From contig CALIEB010000006.1 of the NCBI GenBank assembly GCA_938022205.1, positions 1 to 64,000 of the forward strand: 64,000 bases of DNA, written 5' to 3'. Each line of letters opens with the position of its first letter. The first letter of the stretch is position 1. Source of the DNA: an uncultured Anaerolineae bacterium. Lineage in GTDB: Bacteria; Chloroflexota; Anaerolineae; Aggregatilineales; Phototrophicaceae. The notes under the pieces were generated by a model. That model did not search any database and had not been told where the DNA came from. It saw only the letters and a program-made list of their open reading frames with translations. The position numbers and the translations under genes were made by a program. Positions 35,320 to 45,031 of this stretch are shown here, piece by piece.

Positions 35320-37305
35320 ATGAGAGCGTTTGCGCGGCTGATAGTGGCTATTTTGATGTTGAGCAGTGCTACTGTGGCAGCTGTAGCGCAAGATGGGATT
35401 GCCTATGAGCTGCTGAGCTATGTGAATCAAGCGCGTGCGCAGGCGGGTTTGCACACGCTGATGATGAACAGTCGCCTTGTGCAAGCAGCACAGCGGCACA
35501 GCAACGATATGGCTGCCACGCAAAACCTGTCCCATCAGGGGTCAGATGGGTCGCAATTTTGGCAGCGTGTGGCGGATGCGGGCTATCCTATGACCTCTGG
35601 CGGTGAAAATGTCTTGTATCGCTGGGATGCTAGCGCGTCTGGAGCGTTTAACCAATGGCGCAACAGCCCACCGCACAACGCCAACATGATGAACCCCAAC
35701 TACTATGAGATTGGCATTGCTTGGGCGCAAGGCGGCAATGGAGCTTACTATTTCACGATGGTAGTGGCGGCGCGTGCCGGGTTTGTGCCGCAGCCACCCA
35801 CGTCCACGCCCGTGCCACCTACGTCCACGCCTGTGCCACCCACGTCCACGCCTGTGCCACCCACGTCCACGCCTGTGCCACCCACGTCCACACCTTTGCC
35901 ACCTACATCCACGCCTTTGCCGCCTACGCCTGTGCCGTTTGTGCCGACGAACACGCCGCAGCCTGTGGTTGTTGTACCGACGAACACGCCGCAGCCTGTG
36001 GTTGTTGTGCCGACGAACACGCCGCAGCCTGTGGTTGTTGTACCGACGAATACGCCGCAGCCTGTGGTTGTTGCACCAAGCAGTACGCCTGCGCCGTTTG
36101 TGCCGACGAACACGCCGCAGCCTGTGGTTGTTGTACCGACGAACACGCCGCAGCCTGTGGTTGTTGTACCAAGCAGTACGCCGCAGCCTGTCAACATAGT
36201 GCCAACAGTGCGCGCTACCGATGTGATTATCGCCACGATTATCGCGCCACTGCCGACGAACACCCGTCCTGCACAGGGTGGCACGACGACAATTCGCCCG
36301 ACGCAAGTGCCTAATGTAGTCGTTCGCCCGACACAAGCACCTAACACGGTCATTCGCCCGACGAGAACGCCTAACACGACCATCGTGCGCCCAAGTTCTA
36401 CGCCGCGCGTTGTGGCGGCGGTTGTGACCCCAACGCCTATGCCGTTCGATGCGTCAGCACTTGTGCCGGACTTGCGTCTCGTCTATACGCACGACTGGTT
36501 TGCGTTTGTCAATATCAGCGGCAAGCCGTTGTACCTTAACGGCATTGTCTTCACAAGCGACGCGGGAACGTTGGAGATTGAACGTTGGGACAACGGCTTT
36601 TTGTCGCGTCCCTTGTCGCAGTTCCCGGATAAAGACTGCTTGCAGGTGTGGACAATCGAAAGCCGCGTGATTTACGATAAGCCCGACACGTGCCGCCGTC
36701 GTCATGCTTGGATTGCTGTGAATGAGCAGGCTGCCTTTTGGCAGGGGGTCGAGACGTTTAGTGTGATACGCAACAACACGCGCCTCGCGCTGTGTGATGT
36801 CGCTGCGGGCGTATGTGACGTTTCGTTGACACCGCGCCCCTATGCGGTGCTGCCGACCGCTTCGCCACTGCTGCCAACGGCTACGCCTGCGCTTGTGGTT
36901 GCCAACAATAGCGGCGGTTCTCCCAGCGACGAGAGCGGCGTTAGCGTGCGCTTGTACGTTTCAGCGGACGGGGTAGCGTTGGTCAACTTAACAGGCGCGC
37001 CCATCAACATCAGCAATTGGGCGTTTGAGAGCGATAGCGGAGTGATGCTAGCGTCTCGTTGGGTCAACAGCGAGATGACGCGCTCGCTCAGTGCCTACCC
37101 AGCGGGGGATTGTCTGCACGTTTGGAAAGTTGGCGGCACGCTTTTGCCCAAACCAAGCGACTGCCGCTTTAGGCATAGCTGGGTAGCCGTTGGCGCAGAC
37201 CAACAGTTTTGGGTGAACGTGACGACGTTCCGCGTGCGCAATGGTGCTCAAGTGCTAGCGATATGCGAGACGCGCAATCCCATTTGCGACGTGCCATACC
37301 GCTAA
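35320..37305 (+). CDS. Secreted CAP-domain protein with Thr/Pro linker and duplicated C-terminal domain
   Basis: The 661-aa product has a signal peptide (1-23) and a CAP/SCP-PR1 domain (about 28-150: [14 protein letters not shown], His60 in [13 protein letters not shown], and a PPHN motif with His120). A long low-complexity linker follows (about 158-345), built first of 7-aa PPTSTPV units and then 11-aa [11 protein letters not shown] units. The rest contains two copies of one domain (about 380-500 and 555-658), each with a DCLxVW motif, a C-R-x-R-H-(A/S)-W segment and a terminal C...C pair. I do not recognise that domain; it could be a disulfide-bonded surface module. CAP domains are extracellular; a role in adhesion or lipid binding is open. 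Confidence 0.85.
   Translation: MRAFARLIVAILMLSSATVAAVAQDGIAYELLSYVNQARAQAGLHTLMMNSRLVQAAQRHSNDMAATQNLSHQGSDGSQFWQRVADAGYPMTSGGENVLYRWDASASGAFNQWRNSPPHNANMMNPNYYEIGIAWAQGGNGAYYFTMVVAARAGFVPQPPTSTPVPPTSTPVPPTSTPVPPTSTPVPPTSTPLPPTSTPLPPTPVPFVPTNTPQPVVVVPTNTPQPVVVVPTNTPQPVVVVPTNTPQPVVVAPSSTPAPFVPTNTPQPVVVVPTNTPQPVVVVPSSTPQPVNIVPTVRATDVIIATIIAPLPTNTRPAQGGTTTIRPTQVPNVVVRPTQAPNTVIRPTRTPNTTIVRPSSTPRVVAAVVTPTPMPFDASALVPDLRLVYTHDWFAFVNISGKPLYLNGIVFTSDAGTLEIERWDNGFLSRPLSQFPDKDCLQVWTIESRVIYDKPDTCRRRHAWIAVNEQAAFWQGVETFSVIRNNTRLALCDVAAGVCDVSLTPRPYAVLPTASPLLPTATPALVVANNSGGSPSDESGVSVRLYVSADGVALVNLTGAPINISNWAFESDSGVMLASRWVNSEMTRSLSAYPAGDCLHVWKVGGTLLPKPSDCRFRHSWVAVGADQQFWVNVTTFRVRNGAQVLAICETRNPICDVPYR
35794..36193 (+). 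repeat. In-frame tandem repeats encoding the Thr/Pro linker
   Basis: About six 21-bp units (CCACCYACGTCCACGCCTGTG-like) at 35794-35930 are followed by about eight 33-bp units (coding for [11 protein letters not shown]) to 36193. The units differ by a few bases and keep the reading frame, so this is protein-coding low complexity that may vary in length between strains by slippage. Confidence 0.9.
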
Positions 37306-37414
37306 AAAGGGTAAAATTGCACAAGCCAAACCATAAATTCTGACAACGGACACGTTAGCGGACGTTGGCTATACTTCTTAGCTATTTACACACGTGTGAA
37401 GGAGTTTTTGTGTC

Positions 37415-38680
37415 ATGTCCAAGCGTGGTTCAGTCAAAAAAGTGGTGTTGGCGTATAGCGGCGGTTTAGACACGTCGGTGATTGTCCCTTGGCTTAAGAA
37501 CAACTATGGCTGCGAAGTGGTTTGTTTTACAGCAGACATTGGGCAAGAAGAGGAGCTGGATGGGCTAGAAGAGAAAGCGTTGAAGTCGGGCGCGTCTAAG
37601 CTCTACATCCGCGACCTGCGCGAGGAGTTTTTGCGCGACTATGTGTTCCCCACGATGCAAGCAGGGGCGATCTACGAACGCGAATATTTGCTTGGCACAT
37701 CGTTCGCCCGCCCGCTCATTGCCAAGCACTTAGTGGAAATCGCTGAACAAGAGGGCGCGGATGCTGTTGCGCACGGCTGCACGGGCAAGGGTAACGACCA
37801 AGTGCGCTTTGAGCTGACGGTGATGGCACTCAACCCTAAGCTGCGTGTGATTGCGCCTTGGCGTGAGTGGGAAATTCGCAGCCGCCAAGACGCGCTGGCG
37901 TATGCTGCCGAATTTCATGTGCCGGTTTCTCACACTGAGAAGGACATCTACAGCCGCGACCGCAACATCTTCCACCTTTCGCATGAGGGTGGGCTGCTCG
38001 AAGACCCGTGGAATGAGCCAGAAGCGCGCATGTACCAGCTGACCAATGACCCCCAGCAAGCTCCTGATGAGCCGGAGTACATTGAGCTGGCGTTCGAGCG
38101 TGGTAACCCTACGCACCTTAACGGCGAAGCGTTGTCGCCTGTGGACATCTTTGTCAAGCTCAACAAGATTGCCGGCAAGCACGGCATCGGTCGCGTCGAC
38201 ATCGTCGAAAATCGCCTCGTGGGCATGAAAAGTCGCGGGGTCTATGAAACGCCTGCCGGCACGGTTATCCGCCGCGCGCATCAAATCCTAGAAAGCATTT
38301 GCCTTGATAAGCACACCATGCACTACAAGGATTTTGTGGCGGTTAAATACGCCGAGCTAGTTTACAACGGTATGTGGTTCACGCGCCTGCGCGAATCGTT
38401 GGATGCTTTCGTGCGCGTGACGCAAGAGACGGTGACAGGCACGGTGCGCCTCAAGCTCTACAAGGGCAACGTGATTGTGGCCGGACGCAAAAGCCCTTAC
38501 AGTCTTTACCGTGAAGACTATGCCTCCTTTGGCGAAGAAGATGTGTATAATCAGCAGGACGCGCAGGGCTTTATCCAGCTCTTTGGCTTGCCGCTAAAGG
38601 TCGAGGCAATGTTGCAAATTGATGGCACGGGCGAAAGCCGCTATCGTCAACCTGACTACAGCAAATTCAAACGCGACTAG
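37415..38680 (+). CDS. argG: Argininosuccinate synthase
   Basis: ArgG joins citrulline and aspartate using ATP. The 421-aa product begins with the PP-loop [18 protein letters not shown] and has [13 protein letters not shown], the [16 protein letters not shown] segment, [14 protein letters not shown] and the C-terminal RKSPYSLY region, all characteristic. AAGGAG precedes the ATG. argH follows 68 bases later, so the final two arginine steps are encoded together. A TATACT hexamer at 37370-37375 upstream (preceded by GGC) may be the -10. Confidence 0.97.
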   Translation: MSKRGSVKKVVLAYSGGLDTSVIVPWLKNNYGCEVVCFTADIGQEEELDGLEEKALKSGASKLYIRDLREEFLRDYVFPTMQAGAIYEREYLLGTSFARPLIAKHLVEIAEQEGADAVAHGCTGKGNDQVRFELTVMALNPKLRVIAPWREWEIRSRQDALAYAAEFHVPVSHTEKDIYSRDRNIFHLSHEGGLLEDPWNEPEARMYQLTNDPQQAPDEPEYIELAFERGNPTHLNGEALSPVDIFVKLNKIAGKHGIGRVDIVENRLVGMKSRGVYETPAGTVIRRAHQILESICLDKHTMHYKDFVAVKYAELVYNGMWFTRLRESLDAFVRVTQETVTGTVRLKLYKGNVIVAGRKSPYSLYREDYASFGEEDVYNQQDAQGFIQLFGLPLKVEAMLQIDGTGESRYRQPDYSKFKRD

Positions 38681-38748
38681 GCGCGCTTACGGCTGTAAGA
38701 CGAGAGATAACCTTTGCCATTTTTGTACGCTAGGAGGTAAAAACAGTT

Positions 38749-40134
38749 ATGGGGTTATGGGGTGGCGTGTTTCGTGAACCAACTGATGATGACTTGCGCA
38801 AGCTCAACGACAGCCTGCCATTTGACCAGCGCATGTATCGCCAAGACATTGAGGGCAGCATTGCCTATGCGCAAGCCATTCGTGACGCGGGCGTGCTGAC
38901 CGCGCAGGAATGCCTTAAGATAACGCAGGCACTCAAGCAAATCCGCAAAGAATTTGACGAGGGCACGTTTGTCTTTGCGGCAGGTGATGAAGACATTCAC
39001 ACTGCTGTAGAGCGTCGCCTGATTGAGTTGGTTGGCGCGATTGGTGGCAAGCTGCACACGGGACGCAGCCGTAACGACCAGGTGGCGACGGACTTGCGTC
39101 TTTGGGCGATGGATGCTTGTGCTGACTTGCAAAAGCTGCTGGCAAATTTTCAGCACGCGCTGGTAGAAAAGGCGGAGGCACATGTGGAAACGCTTATGGT
39201 CGGCTACACGCACGTACAACCCGCGCAGCCTGTCACGGTGGCGCACTGGCTGATGAGCTACTTTTGGATGGTGCAGCGCGACCGCCAGCGGTTGTACGAG
39301 GCGCGACGGCGCATGTCGGTGCTGCCGTTGGGGTCGGGCGCGCTGGCTGGCACACCGCTCAACATCAACCGCGCACAACTGGCAAAGAACTTGGGGTTTA
39401 CCGGTGTGAGCGAGAACAGCCTTGACGCGGTGAGTGACCGCGACTTTGTGGCAGACATGCTTTACGTGCTGACTTTGTTGGGCGCGCACCTCAGCCGTCT
39501 TGCTGAAGATTTTATTTGGTTTAGCAGCCCGAGCTTTAGCTTCGTGCGCTTGCACGATCGCTACAGCACCGGCAGTAGTTTGATGCCACAAAAGCGCAAT
39601 GCCGACCCTATGGAGCTAGCGCGCGGCAAGGTGGGACGGTTGATTGGCAACCTTGTGGCGGTGCTAGCGATGCTCAAAGGCTTACCGACAGGCTATAACA
39701 AGGACTTGCAAGAGGACAAAGAGGCGTTGTTTGACGCGGTTGACCAAATGCAGCAGCTGCTTCCCGTGCTAACGGCGGTTGTACGCACGCTTGCTGTCAA
39801 CGAAGAGGCACTGCTGCGCGCCTTGAGCGAAGAAATGCTAGCGACCGACGTGGCGGATTACTTAGTGACGAAGGGCATGCCGTTCCGCGAAGCGCACCAC
39901 GTGGTCGGGCGGTTGGTGCGCCTTGCGCAAGAGCGCGGTGTGATGCTATCTGCGCTGCCGTTGGCGGACTATCAAGCCCTTAGTCCGTTGTTTGCGCAGG
40001 ATGTTTACGCGGTGTTTGACTTTATGCAGTCGGTGCGCCAGCGTGCTGTGCAGGGCGGCACTGCGCCGGAGGCAGTGCAGGCGCAATTGGTGGCAGCACG
40101 CGAGCAGCTGCACAACGAATTGGGTTTTGTGTAG
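38749..40134 (+). CDS. argH: Argininosuccinate lyase
   Basis: ArgH splits argininosuccinate into arginine and fumarate. The 461-aa product has the family start LWGGVF, HTGRSRNDQVATDLRLW, the TPLNINR segment, and the fumarase/aspartase signature GSSLMPQKRNADPMELARGK with the catalytic loop Ser. AGGAGGT lies about 11 bases before the ATG. It follows argG; no terminator is evident after it before the promoter of the branched-chain operon. Confidence 0.97.
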   Translation: MGLWGGVFREPTDDDLRKLNDSLPFDQRMYRQDIEGSIAYAQAIRDAGVLTAQECLKITQALKQIRKEFDEGTFVFAAGDEDIHTAVERRLIELVGAIGGKLHTGRSRNDQVATDLRLWAMDACADLQKLLANFQHALVEKAEAHVETLMVGYTHVQPAQPVTVAHWLMSYFWMVQRDRQRLYEARRRMSVLPLGSGALAGTPLNINRAQLAKNLGFTGVSENSLDAVSDRDFVADMLYVLTLLGAHLSRLAEDFIWFSSPSFSFVRLHDRYSTGSSLMPQKRNADPMELARGKVGRLIGNLVAVLAMLKGLPTGYNKDLQEDKEALFDAVDQMQQLLPVLTAVVRTLAVNEEALLRALSEEMLATDVADYLVTKGMPFREAHHVVGRLVRLAQERGVMLSALPLADYQALSPLFAQDVYAVFDFMQSVRQRAVQGGTAPEAVQAQLVAAREQLHNELGFV

Positions 40135-40191
40135 AGTGTACAAAATGGGCTTGTCACTTTCTATGAACTTGCGCCAAAACGCAAAAACTCG

Positions 40192-40220
40192 TTGACAGGT
40201 TGCTTGAAGTCCGTTAATCT
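40192..40220 (+). promoter_or_regulatory. Promoter of the branched-chain amino-acid operon
   Basis: TTGACA (40192-40197, a perfect -35) and TAATCT (40215-40220) are separated by 17 bases. Transcription would start near 40227, about 42 bases before the leader peptide. Confidence 0.75.
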
Positions 40221-40268
40221 GATAGACGTGTACCTGACTGACAACACGGTTACCAAAGCAGATAATCC

Positions 40269-40340
40269 ATGAAACGCGCTTACAGCTTCACCCTTATTAT
40301 CAGCCTTATTATCGCCATCGTAATCCTTACGAATGGTTGA
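40269..40340 (+). CDS. Branched-chain amino-acid leader peptide
   Basis: A 23-codon frame (ATG at 40269, TGA at 40338-40340) encodes MKRAYSFTLIISLIIAIVIL followed by TNG. Codons 9-20 include six Ile, three Leu and one Val, i.e. 10 of 12 regulatory codons. This is the design of ilv/leu leader peptides in proteobacteria, where ribosome stalling on scarce charged tRNA controls a downstream terminator. The frame is followed by a complementary arm and a terminator and precedes ilvE-ilvBN-ilvC-leu genes. No strong ribosome-binding site is visible upstream, the main weakness of the call. Confidence 0.8.
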   Translation: MKRAYSFTLIISLIIAIVILTNG

Positions 40341-40345
40341 TAACG

Positions 40346-40415
40346 GCTTGGGTGGTGACGACAGAGCGCACGATTTTTAGTGAAGCGAAAGCCCCCAAGC
40401 AGGGGCTTTTTTATT
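40346..40415 (+). terminator. Attenuator: competing antiterminator and terminator
   Basis: The terminator is AAAGCCCC (40388-40395)/GGGGCTTT (40402-40409), followed by TTTATTT. GCTTGGG at 40346-40352, 5 bases after the leader stop, is exactly complementary to CCCAAGC at 40394-40400, which overlaps the terminator's 5' arm and loop, so the two structures exclude each other. GGTGA at 40354-40358 can also pair with TCACC at 40288-40292 within leader codons 7-8. A ribosome reaching the stop would cover GCTTGGG and allow termination; a ribosome stalled on the Ile/Leu/Val codons would leave it free. Confidence 0.8.
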
Positions 40416-40434
40416 TAACACTACGGAGGACAAC

Positions 40435-40644
40435 ATGAACAGCAGCACCCATTTTTCCCCTTATCCCACCAGTGCGTGGACAGAAGTGTATCAGGCGTTT
40501 GATGCGGATGCGCAGCCGTCTACACCCTCAGGGGCGACTGCGCAACCCTATCAAGCTGACGAGCAGATGCCGACGCACGACGCGCTTGCCGATGTTTACA
40601 ACACGCCACATGGGGTGTACAACGGCAAGCGCGTTTCTTTTTGA
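40435..40644 (+). CDS. Hypothetical 69-aa protein, first gene after the attenuator
   Basis: The frame has a strong ribosome-binding site (ACGGAGGAC) 4 bases before its ATG. The product is acidic, Pro/Ala/Thr-rich and probably disordered, with Tyr-rich ends (SPYPTSAWTEVYQAF, DVYNTPHGVYNGKRVSF). No homologous family is recognised. Its position between the attenuator and ilvE puts it under branched-chain amino-acid control. It may be a small regulator of the enzymes or simply a spacer gene. Confidence 0.55.
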   Translation: MNSSTHFSPYPTSAWTEVYQAFDADAQPSTPSGATAQPYQADEQMPTHDALADVYNTPHGVYNGKRVSF

Positions 40645-40717
40645 GAGGAATTGACACGTTGTGGCAGCTTGCTAGGGCTTACTCTGAGAGAAAATGACAC
40701 ACAAGGAGCTTTAAGAT

Positions 40718-41638
40718 ATGCCTGCAGAGTGGATTTGGCGTAACGGAACGTTTGTAAAGTGGGAAGAGGCCACGGTGCATGTCACCGCCCATGCGCTGCA
40801 TTATGGGTCAAGCGTGTTTGAGGGCATTCGTGCCTATGCCACGCCGCAAGGACCGGCCGTTTTCCGTCTCAAGCCACACGTTGATCGTATGGTTCATGGC
40901 GCAAAGGTGATGCGATTTGACCATCCCTACAGTGCAGACGACATCAGCAACGCCATCCTCGAGACCATTCGCCGCAACAAGCACGAGTCTTGCTACATTC
41001 GCCCGGTAATGTTTCGCGGTGAGGGCGCGTTGGGCGTAGACGGGCGCGGGCGCACGAAAATCGAGCTGATGATTTTGACTATGGAATGGGGGCGTTACTT
41101 GGGCGAAGAAGCCATTGAAAACGGCGTGGACGTGCAGGTTAGCTCTTGGCGGCGTATGGCACCCGACACGCACACGTCGATGGTGAAAGCAGGCGGCAAC
41201 TATGTCAACAGCCAATTTGTTAGCATGGAAGCGCACGACAACGGCTTTAGCGAAGGCATTGCCCTCGACGTGCAGGGCTATGTCAGCGAAGGTGCAGGCG
41301 AGAACATCTTTGTGATTATGGACGGCACTGTTTATACACCCGGCTCGTGGTCATCGATTTTGATGGGAATTACCCGCGACAGTGCTATCAAAATTCTCGA
41401 AGATTTGGGCTACGAAATTCGTTACCAACCGCTAGCGCGTGAGATGCTGTATATGGCGGACGAAATCTTTTTCACCGGCACAGCCGCCGAAATTACGCCC
41501 GTGCGCTCGGTTGACCGCATTAAGATTGGCGCAGGCAAGCGCGGCGAAGTCACCGCGCGCGTGCAAGAAGAGTTTTTTGCGATTACGTCGGGGCAGAAAC
41601 CCGACCGTCATCATTGGTTAACGCATGTCAATTCATAG
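40718..41638 (+). CDS. ilvE: Branched-chain amino-acid aminotransferase
   Basis: IlvE carries out the last step of Ile, Val and Leu synthesis. The 306-aa product has the fold type IV PLP features: HALHYGSSVFEGIRAY at the N-terminus, the PLP Lys in SMVKAGGNYVNSQ, EGIALDVQGYVSEGAGENIF, and EIFFTGTAAEITPVRSVD. AAGGAG precedes the ATG. It is the first recognised enzyme of the branched-chain operon. Confidence 0.95.
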   Translation: MPAEWIWRNGTFVKWEEATVHVTAHALHYGSSVFEGIRAYATPQGPAVFRLKPHVDRMVHGAKVMRFDHPYSADDISNAILETIRRNKHESCYIRPVMFRGEGALGVDGRGRTKIELMILTMEWGRYLGEEAIENGVDVQVSSWRRMAPDTHTSMVKAGGNYVNSQFVSMEAHDNGFSEGIALDVQGYVSEGAGENIFVIMDGTVYTPGSWSSILMGITRDSAIKILEDLGYEIRYQPLAREMLYMADEIFFTGTAAEITPVRSVDRIKIGAGKRGEVTARVQEEFFAITSGQKPDRHHWLTHVNS

Positions 41639-41683
41639 ACATGAGGTGGTCAACGCTTAGTAGAAACGCAAAGGACGCAGACA

Positions 41684-43387
41684 ATGTTACTCAGTGGCTC
41701 TGAAATTGTGATGGAGTGCCTCATTCGTGAAGGTGTTAACGTCATCTTCGGGTATCCGGGCGGCGCAATTCTGCCGACTTATGACGCGATGTGGAACTAT
41801 CGTGACCGCATTCACCACGTGTTGGTGCGGCATGAGCAGGGGGCTTCTCACATGGCGGATGGCTACGCGCGGGCAACGGGCAAGGTGGGCGTGTGTATTG
41901 CTACCAGCGGACCGGGCGCAACCAACCTTGTAACAGGGCTTGCGACCGCCATGATGGACTCGGTGCCGATTGTGGCGATTACGGGGCAAGTGCCGCGCGC
42001 TGCTATCGGCTCGGATGCTTTTCAGGAGACGGACGTGACGGGGGTCACGCTGCCTGTTACCAAGCATAACTATCTCGTCAGCGACATTCACGAGCTGGCG
42101 TATACCATCAAAGAGGCGTTTCACATCGCTCGCAGCGGTCGCCCGGGTCCCGTGTTAATTGACATTCCTAAGGACGTTCAGACTGAGAAAATTGAGTTTG
42201 TGTACCCGGAAGAGCCAATTTTCTTGCCCGGCTACAACCCTAGCCTAGCTGCCGACCCGGTGGACATTGAGAACGCGCTCGACCTTATTCGCAACGCCAA
42301 ACGCCCGATTATTTTGGCGGGGCATGGCATTATCATGTCGGGCGCGATGCAAGAGCTGCGCGAGCTGGCGGAGCGTGCGCAAATCCCTGTGACGCTGACG
42401 CTGCTGGGCAAGGGTGCTATGCCCGAAAGTCACCCGCTGACGGTGGGCATGATGGGCATGCACGGCGCGGCGGCTTGCAACTACGCTATCCAAGAAGCTG
42501 ACTTGCTGATTGCGTTGGGGATGCGCTTTGACGACCGCGTGACCGGCAACCTCAAGACGTATGCACCCCACGCTAAGAAAATCCACGTCGACATCGACCC
42601 TTCCGAAATTAACAAGAACGTGCGCGTGGATGTGGGCATCGCTGGCGACGTGAAAACCGTGCTGCGTCAGCTGCTGCCGGATTTGCCGTCTAAGACGCAT
42701 CCCGAGTGGATAGGGCGCATCCGCGAATGGCAGGAAGATGGCAACGAGCGCGACATCCTTAACTATGACAACGGCGAAAAGTTGCTTGGTGCGCGTGTCA
42801 TTAACGACCTTTGGCGGTATACGGGCGGCGAAGCGATTACTGTGACGGACGTGGGGCAGCACCAGATGCTAGAAGCCCAGTACTACCCGCATCAACGCCC
42901 AGCCACGATGCTGACCAGCGGTGGTTTAGGCACGATGGGCTTTGGTTTGCCTGCTGCTATTGGCGCGAAGTTTGGCAGACCTGATGAAGAAGTGTGGGCG
43001 ATTGTCGGCGACGGTGGCTTCCAGATGACGATGTGCGAGCTGGCGACCGCTGTGCAAGAAAATGTTAAGGTCAACATCGCCATTTTGAACAACGCTTACT
43101 TGGGCATGGTGCGCCAGTGGCAGGAGTTCTTCTATGAGGAACGCTATCAATCGACCCCCATGGTTAACCCTGACTTTTGCAAGCTAGCGGAAGCCTATGG
43201 CATCCCCAGCATGCGCGTGACCAGCCGCGACCAGATTGAAGCGTCGGTGGCGTTTGCCCGCAGCCACAGTGGTCCCGTGCTGATTGAGTATGTCATCGAA
43301 AAAGAGGAAATCATCTACCCGATGGTGCCGGCAGGGGCAGACCTGCACAACATGATTCGCCGTCCTAAACCTTCAGAAGGGAAATAA
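41684..43387 (+). CDS. ilvB: Acetolactate synthase large subunit
   Basis: This TPP enzyme makes 2-acetolactate and 2-aceto-2-hydroxybutyrate. The 567-aa product shows IFGYPGGAILPTYDAM, the catalytic Glu in HEQGASHMADGYARATGK, the FAD-binding middle domain and the TPP motif GDGGFQMTMCELATA...NNAYLGMVRQWQEFFY. It is followed by its regulatory subunit gene after 1 base. Confidence 0.96.
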   Translation: MLLSGSEIVMECLIREGVNVIFGYPGGAILPTYDAMWNYRDRIHHVLVRHEQGASHMADGYARATGKVGVCIATSGPGATNLVTGLATAMMDSVPIVAITGQVPRAAIGSDAFQETDVTGVTLPVTKHNYLVSDIHELAYTIKEAFHIARSGRPGPVLIDIPKDVQTEKIEFVYPEEPIFLPGYNPSLAADPVDIENALDLIRNAKRPIILAGHGIIMSGAMQELRELAERAQIPVTLTLLGKGAMPESHPLTVGMMGMHGAAACNYAIQEADLLIALGMRFDDRVTGNLKTYAPHAKKIHVDIDPSEINKNVRVDVGIAGDVKTVLRQLLPDLPSKTHPEWIGRIREWQEDGNERDILNYDNGEKLLGARVINDLWRYTGGEAITVTDVGQHQMLEAQYYPHQRPATMLTSGGLGTMGFGLPAAIGAKFGRPDEEVWAIVGDGGFQMTMCELATAVQENVKVNIAILNNAYLGMVRQWQEFFYEERYQSTPMVNPDFCKLAEAYGIPSMRVTSRDQIEASVAFARSHSGPVLIEYVIEKEEIIYPMVPAGADLHNMIRRPKPSEGK

Positions 43388-43388
43388 C

Positions 43389-43979
43389 ATGAGCAGCGAG
43401 ACCACGCAGAACTTGCAAAGCACGTTTAAGCAGACGCTTCTTGCCTTAGTCGAAAATAAACCCGGCGTGCTGAACCGCGTCGCCAGCCTGTTCCGCCGTC
43501 GCAACTTCAACGTGGACAGCTTGACGGTGGGTCGCACGCACAAGCCGCACCTTTCGCGCATGACCATCGTTGTCGACGTAAAGCGTGTGGACGCACGCAT
43601 TATTGTGGCGAACTTGCGCAAGATGGTGAACGTGATTGATGTGCAGAACATCTCCGAGCAGCCCCATATCAGCCGGGACCTCGCGCTGATTAAGGTGCGT
43701 ACCAACGACCCTGAGTCACGCAACGCCGTAACGACCATTTGTGAGCATTACCCGGCGCGCATTGTCGACATCGGCACGCAGGTGGCGATTGTCGAAATCA
43801 CGGCGCGAGAGGATATTGTCGAAGAACTCATTGACGAGCTGCGCCCGATTGGCATCGTTGAGCTAGTGCGCACGGGTGTGGTGGCAATGGGGCGCGGCAC
43901 GCGCATTTTGGACAGCTCCTATGAGCCGCGTGTGTTCGCCAACGGCACGCAAGCGGGCTTGGAACGCTACGGCGTGTAA
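43389..43979 (+). CDS. ilvN: Acetolactate synthase small (regulatory) subunit
   Basis: IlvN/IlvH binds valine and activates the large subunit. The 196-aa product has the N-terminal ACT domain (LVENKPGVLNRVASLFRRRNFNVDSLTVGRTHKPHLSRMTIVV, about 15-58), the HVIDVQNISE-like segment and the C-terminal domain ending in a GTRILDSSYEPR region. It is slightly longer than most (160-180 aa) because of N- and C-terminal extensions. It starts 1 base after ilvB. Confidence 0.95.
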   Translation: MSSETTQNLQSTFKQTLLALVENKPGVLNRVASLFRRRNFNVDSLTVGRTHKPHLSRMTIVVDVKRVDARIIVANLRKMVNVIDVQNISEQPHISRDLALIKVRTNDPESRNAVTTICEHYPARIVDIGTQVAIVEITAREDIVEELIDELRPIGIVELVRTGVVAMGRGTRILDSSYEPRVFANGTQAGLERYGV

Positions 43980-44018
43980 CCTTTGTTTACTCATTCTCAC
44001 CTTTAGAGGGGGATTTCA

Positions 44019-45029
44019 ATGGCAAAGTTGTTCTACGACAAAGACGCAGACCTTAAGTTGCTGGAAGGAAAGACCATCGCGGTGATTGGCTATGGCAGTC
44101 AAGGACACGCGCACGCGCTCAACGCGCACGACAGCGGCATGAACGTGATTGTTGGCTTGTACGAAGGTAGCAAGAGCAAGGCAAAGGCGGAAGCGGACGG
44201 GCTGAAGGTGTTGACGGTGGCGGAGGCGACCAAGCAAGCCGACATCGTCATGATTTTAATTCATGACACGATTCAAGCGGAAGTTTACAACGCGGAGATT
44301 GCGCCCAACCTCAAGGAGGGCGCGATGCTCATGTTCGCACATGGCTTCAACATTCACTTTAAGCAGATTGTGCCGCCCGCCTATGTCGATGTTGCAATGG
44401 TGGCACCTAAGGCACCGGGCCACCGTGTGCGTGAGGTCTTCAAAGAAGGCGCAGGCGTGCCGGGCTTATTGGCAGTGCATCAAGATTACAGCGGCGAGGC
44501 ACACGCGCGCGCCCTTGCTTATGCCCGTGCCATTGGCTGCACGCGCGCTGGTGTCATTGAGACAACCTTCAAAGAGGAAACAGAGACGGACTTATTCGGC
44601 GAGCAGGTGGTGCTGTGCGGCGGCGTGACCGCTCTCATCCGTGCCAGCTTCGAAACGCTGGTGAAGGCGGGCTATCAGCCTGAAATCGCCTATTTTGAGT
44701 GCTTACACGAGCTGAAGCTCATCGTGGACTTAATCTACGAAGGCGGTTTGAGCTACATGTGGTACAGCGTTTCTGACACGGCTGAGCATGGCGGCTACCT
44801 TGTCGGCGACAAGTTTGAGGAGATGGTCAAAGAAGAGATGGCGGGGGTGCTTGGGCGCATCCAAAGCGGGCAGTTCGCCGAAGAGTGGATTGCTGAAAAC
44901 AAGGCGGGCAAGCCGAACTTCTTGGCACGCCGTCGTCGCGAACATGATTTACTGATTGAAAAAGTCGGCACTGAGCTGCGCGACATGATGCCCTTCCTAA
45001 AGGCAAAGAAAATCAAACAGGAGAGTTAG
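44019..45029 (+). CDS. ilvC: Ketol-acid reductoisomerase
   Basis: IlvC isomerises and reduces acetolactate to 2,3-dihydroxyisovalerate. The 336-aa (class I) product has the NADPH-binding motif [16 protein letters not shown], the [23 protein letters not shown] segment and the Mg-binding [14 protein letters not shown]...[25 protein letters not shown] site precedes the ATG. The next pathway gene, ilvD, is not in the window. Confidence 0.97.
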   Translation: MAKLFYDKDADLKLLEGKTIAVIGYGSQGHAHALNAHDSGMNVIVGLYEGSKSKAKAEADGLKVLTVAEATKQADIVMILIHDTIQAEVYNAEIAPNLKEGAMLMFAHGFNIHFKQIVPPAYVDVAMVAPKAPGHRVREVFKEGAGVPGLLAVHQDYSGEAHARALAYARAIGCTRAGVIETTFKEETETDLFGEQVVLCGGVTALIRASFETLVKAGYQPEIAYFECLHELKLIVDLIYEGGLSYMWYSVSDTAEHGGYLVGDKFEEMVKEEMAGVLGRIQSGQFAEEWIAENKAGKPNFLARRRREHDLLIEKVGTELRDMMPFLKAKKIKQES

Positions 45030-45031
45030 CA

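Noticed and set aside
35794..36193. Direct repeats reminiscent of a CRISPR array
   Set aside because: The units are contiguous, without unique spacers, keep the reading frame and encode PTSTP-type linker.
35542..36383. Long minus-strand frames (211-264 aa) opposite the CAP-protein gene
   Set aside because: They arise from the antisense of the 21/33-bp coding repeats, have no ribosome-binding sites and give low-complexity Arg- or Gly/Val-rich products.
37340..37375. CTGACA...TATACT as the argG promoter
   Set aside because: The spacing is 24 bases; the TATACT may still be a -10, but the -35 is not supported.
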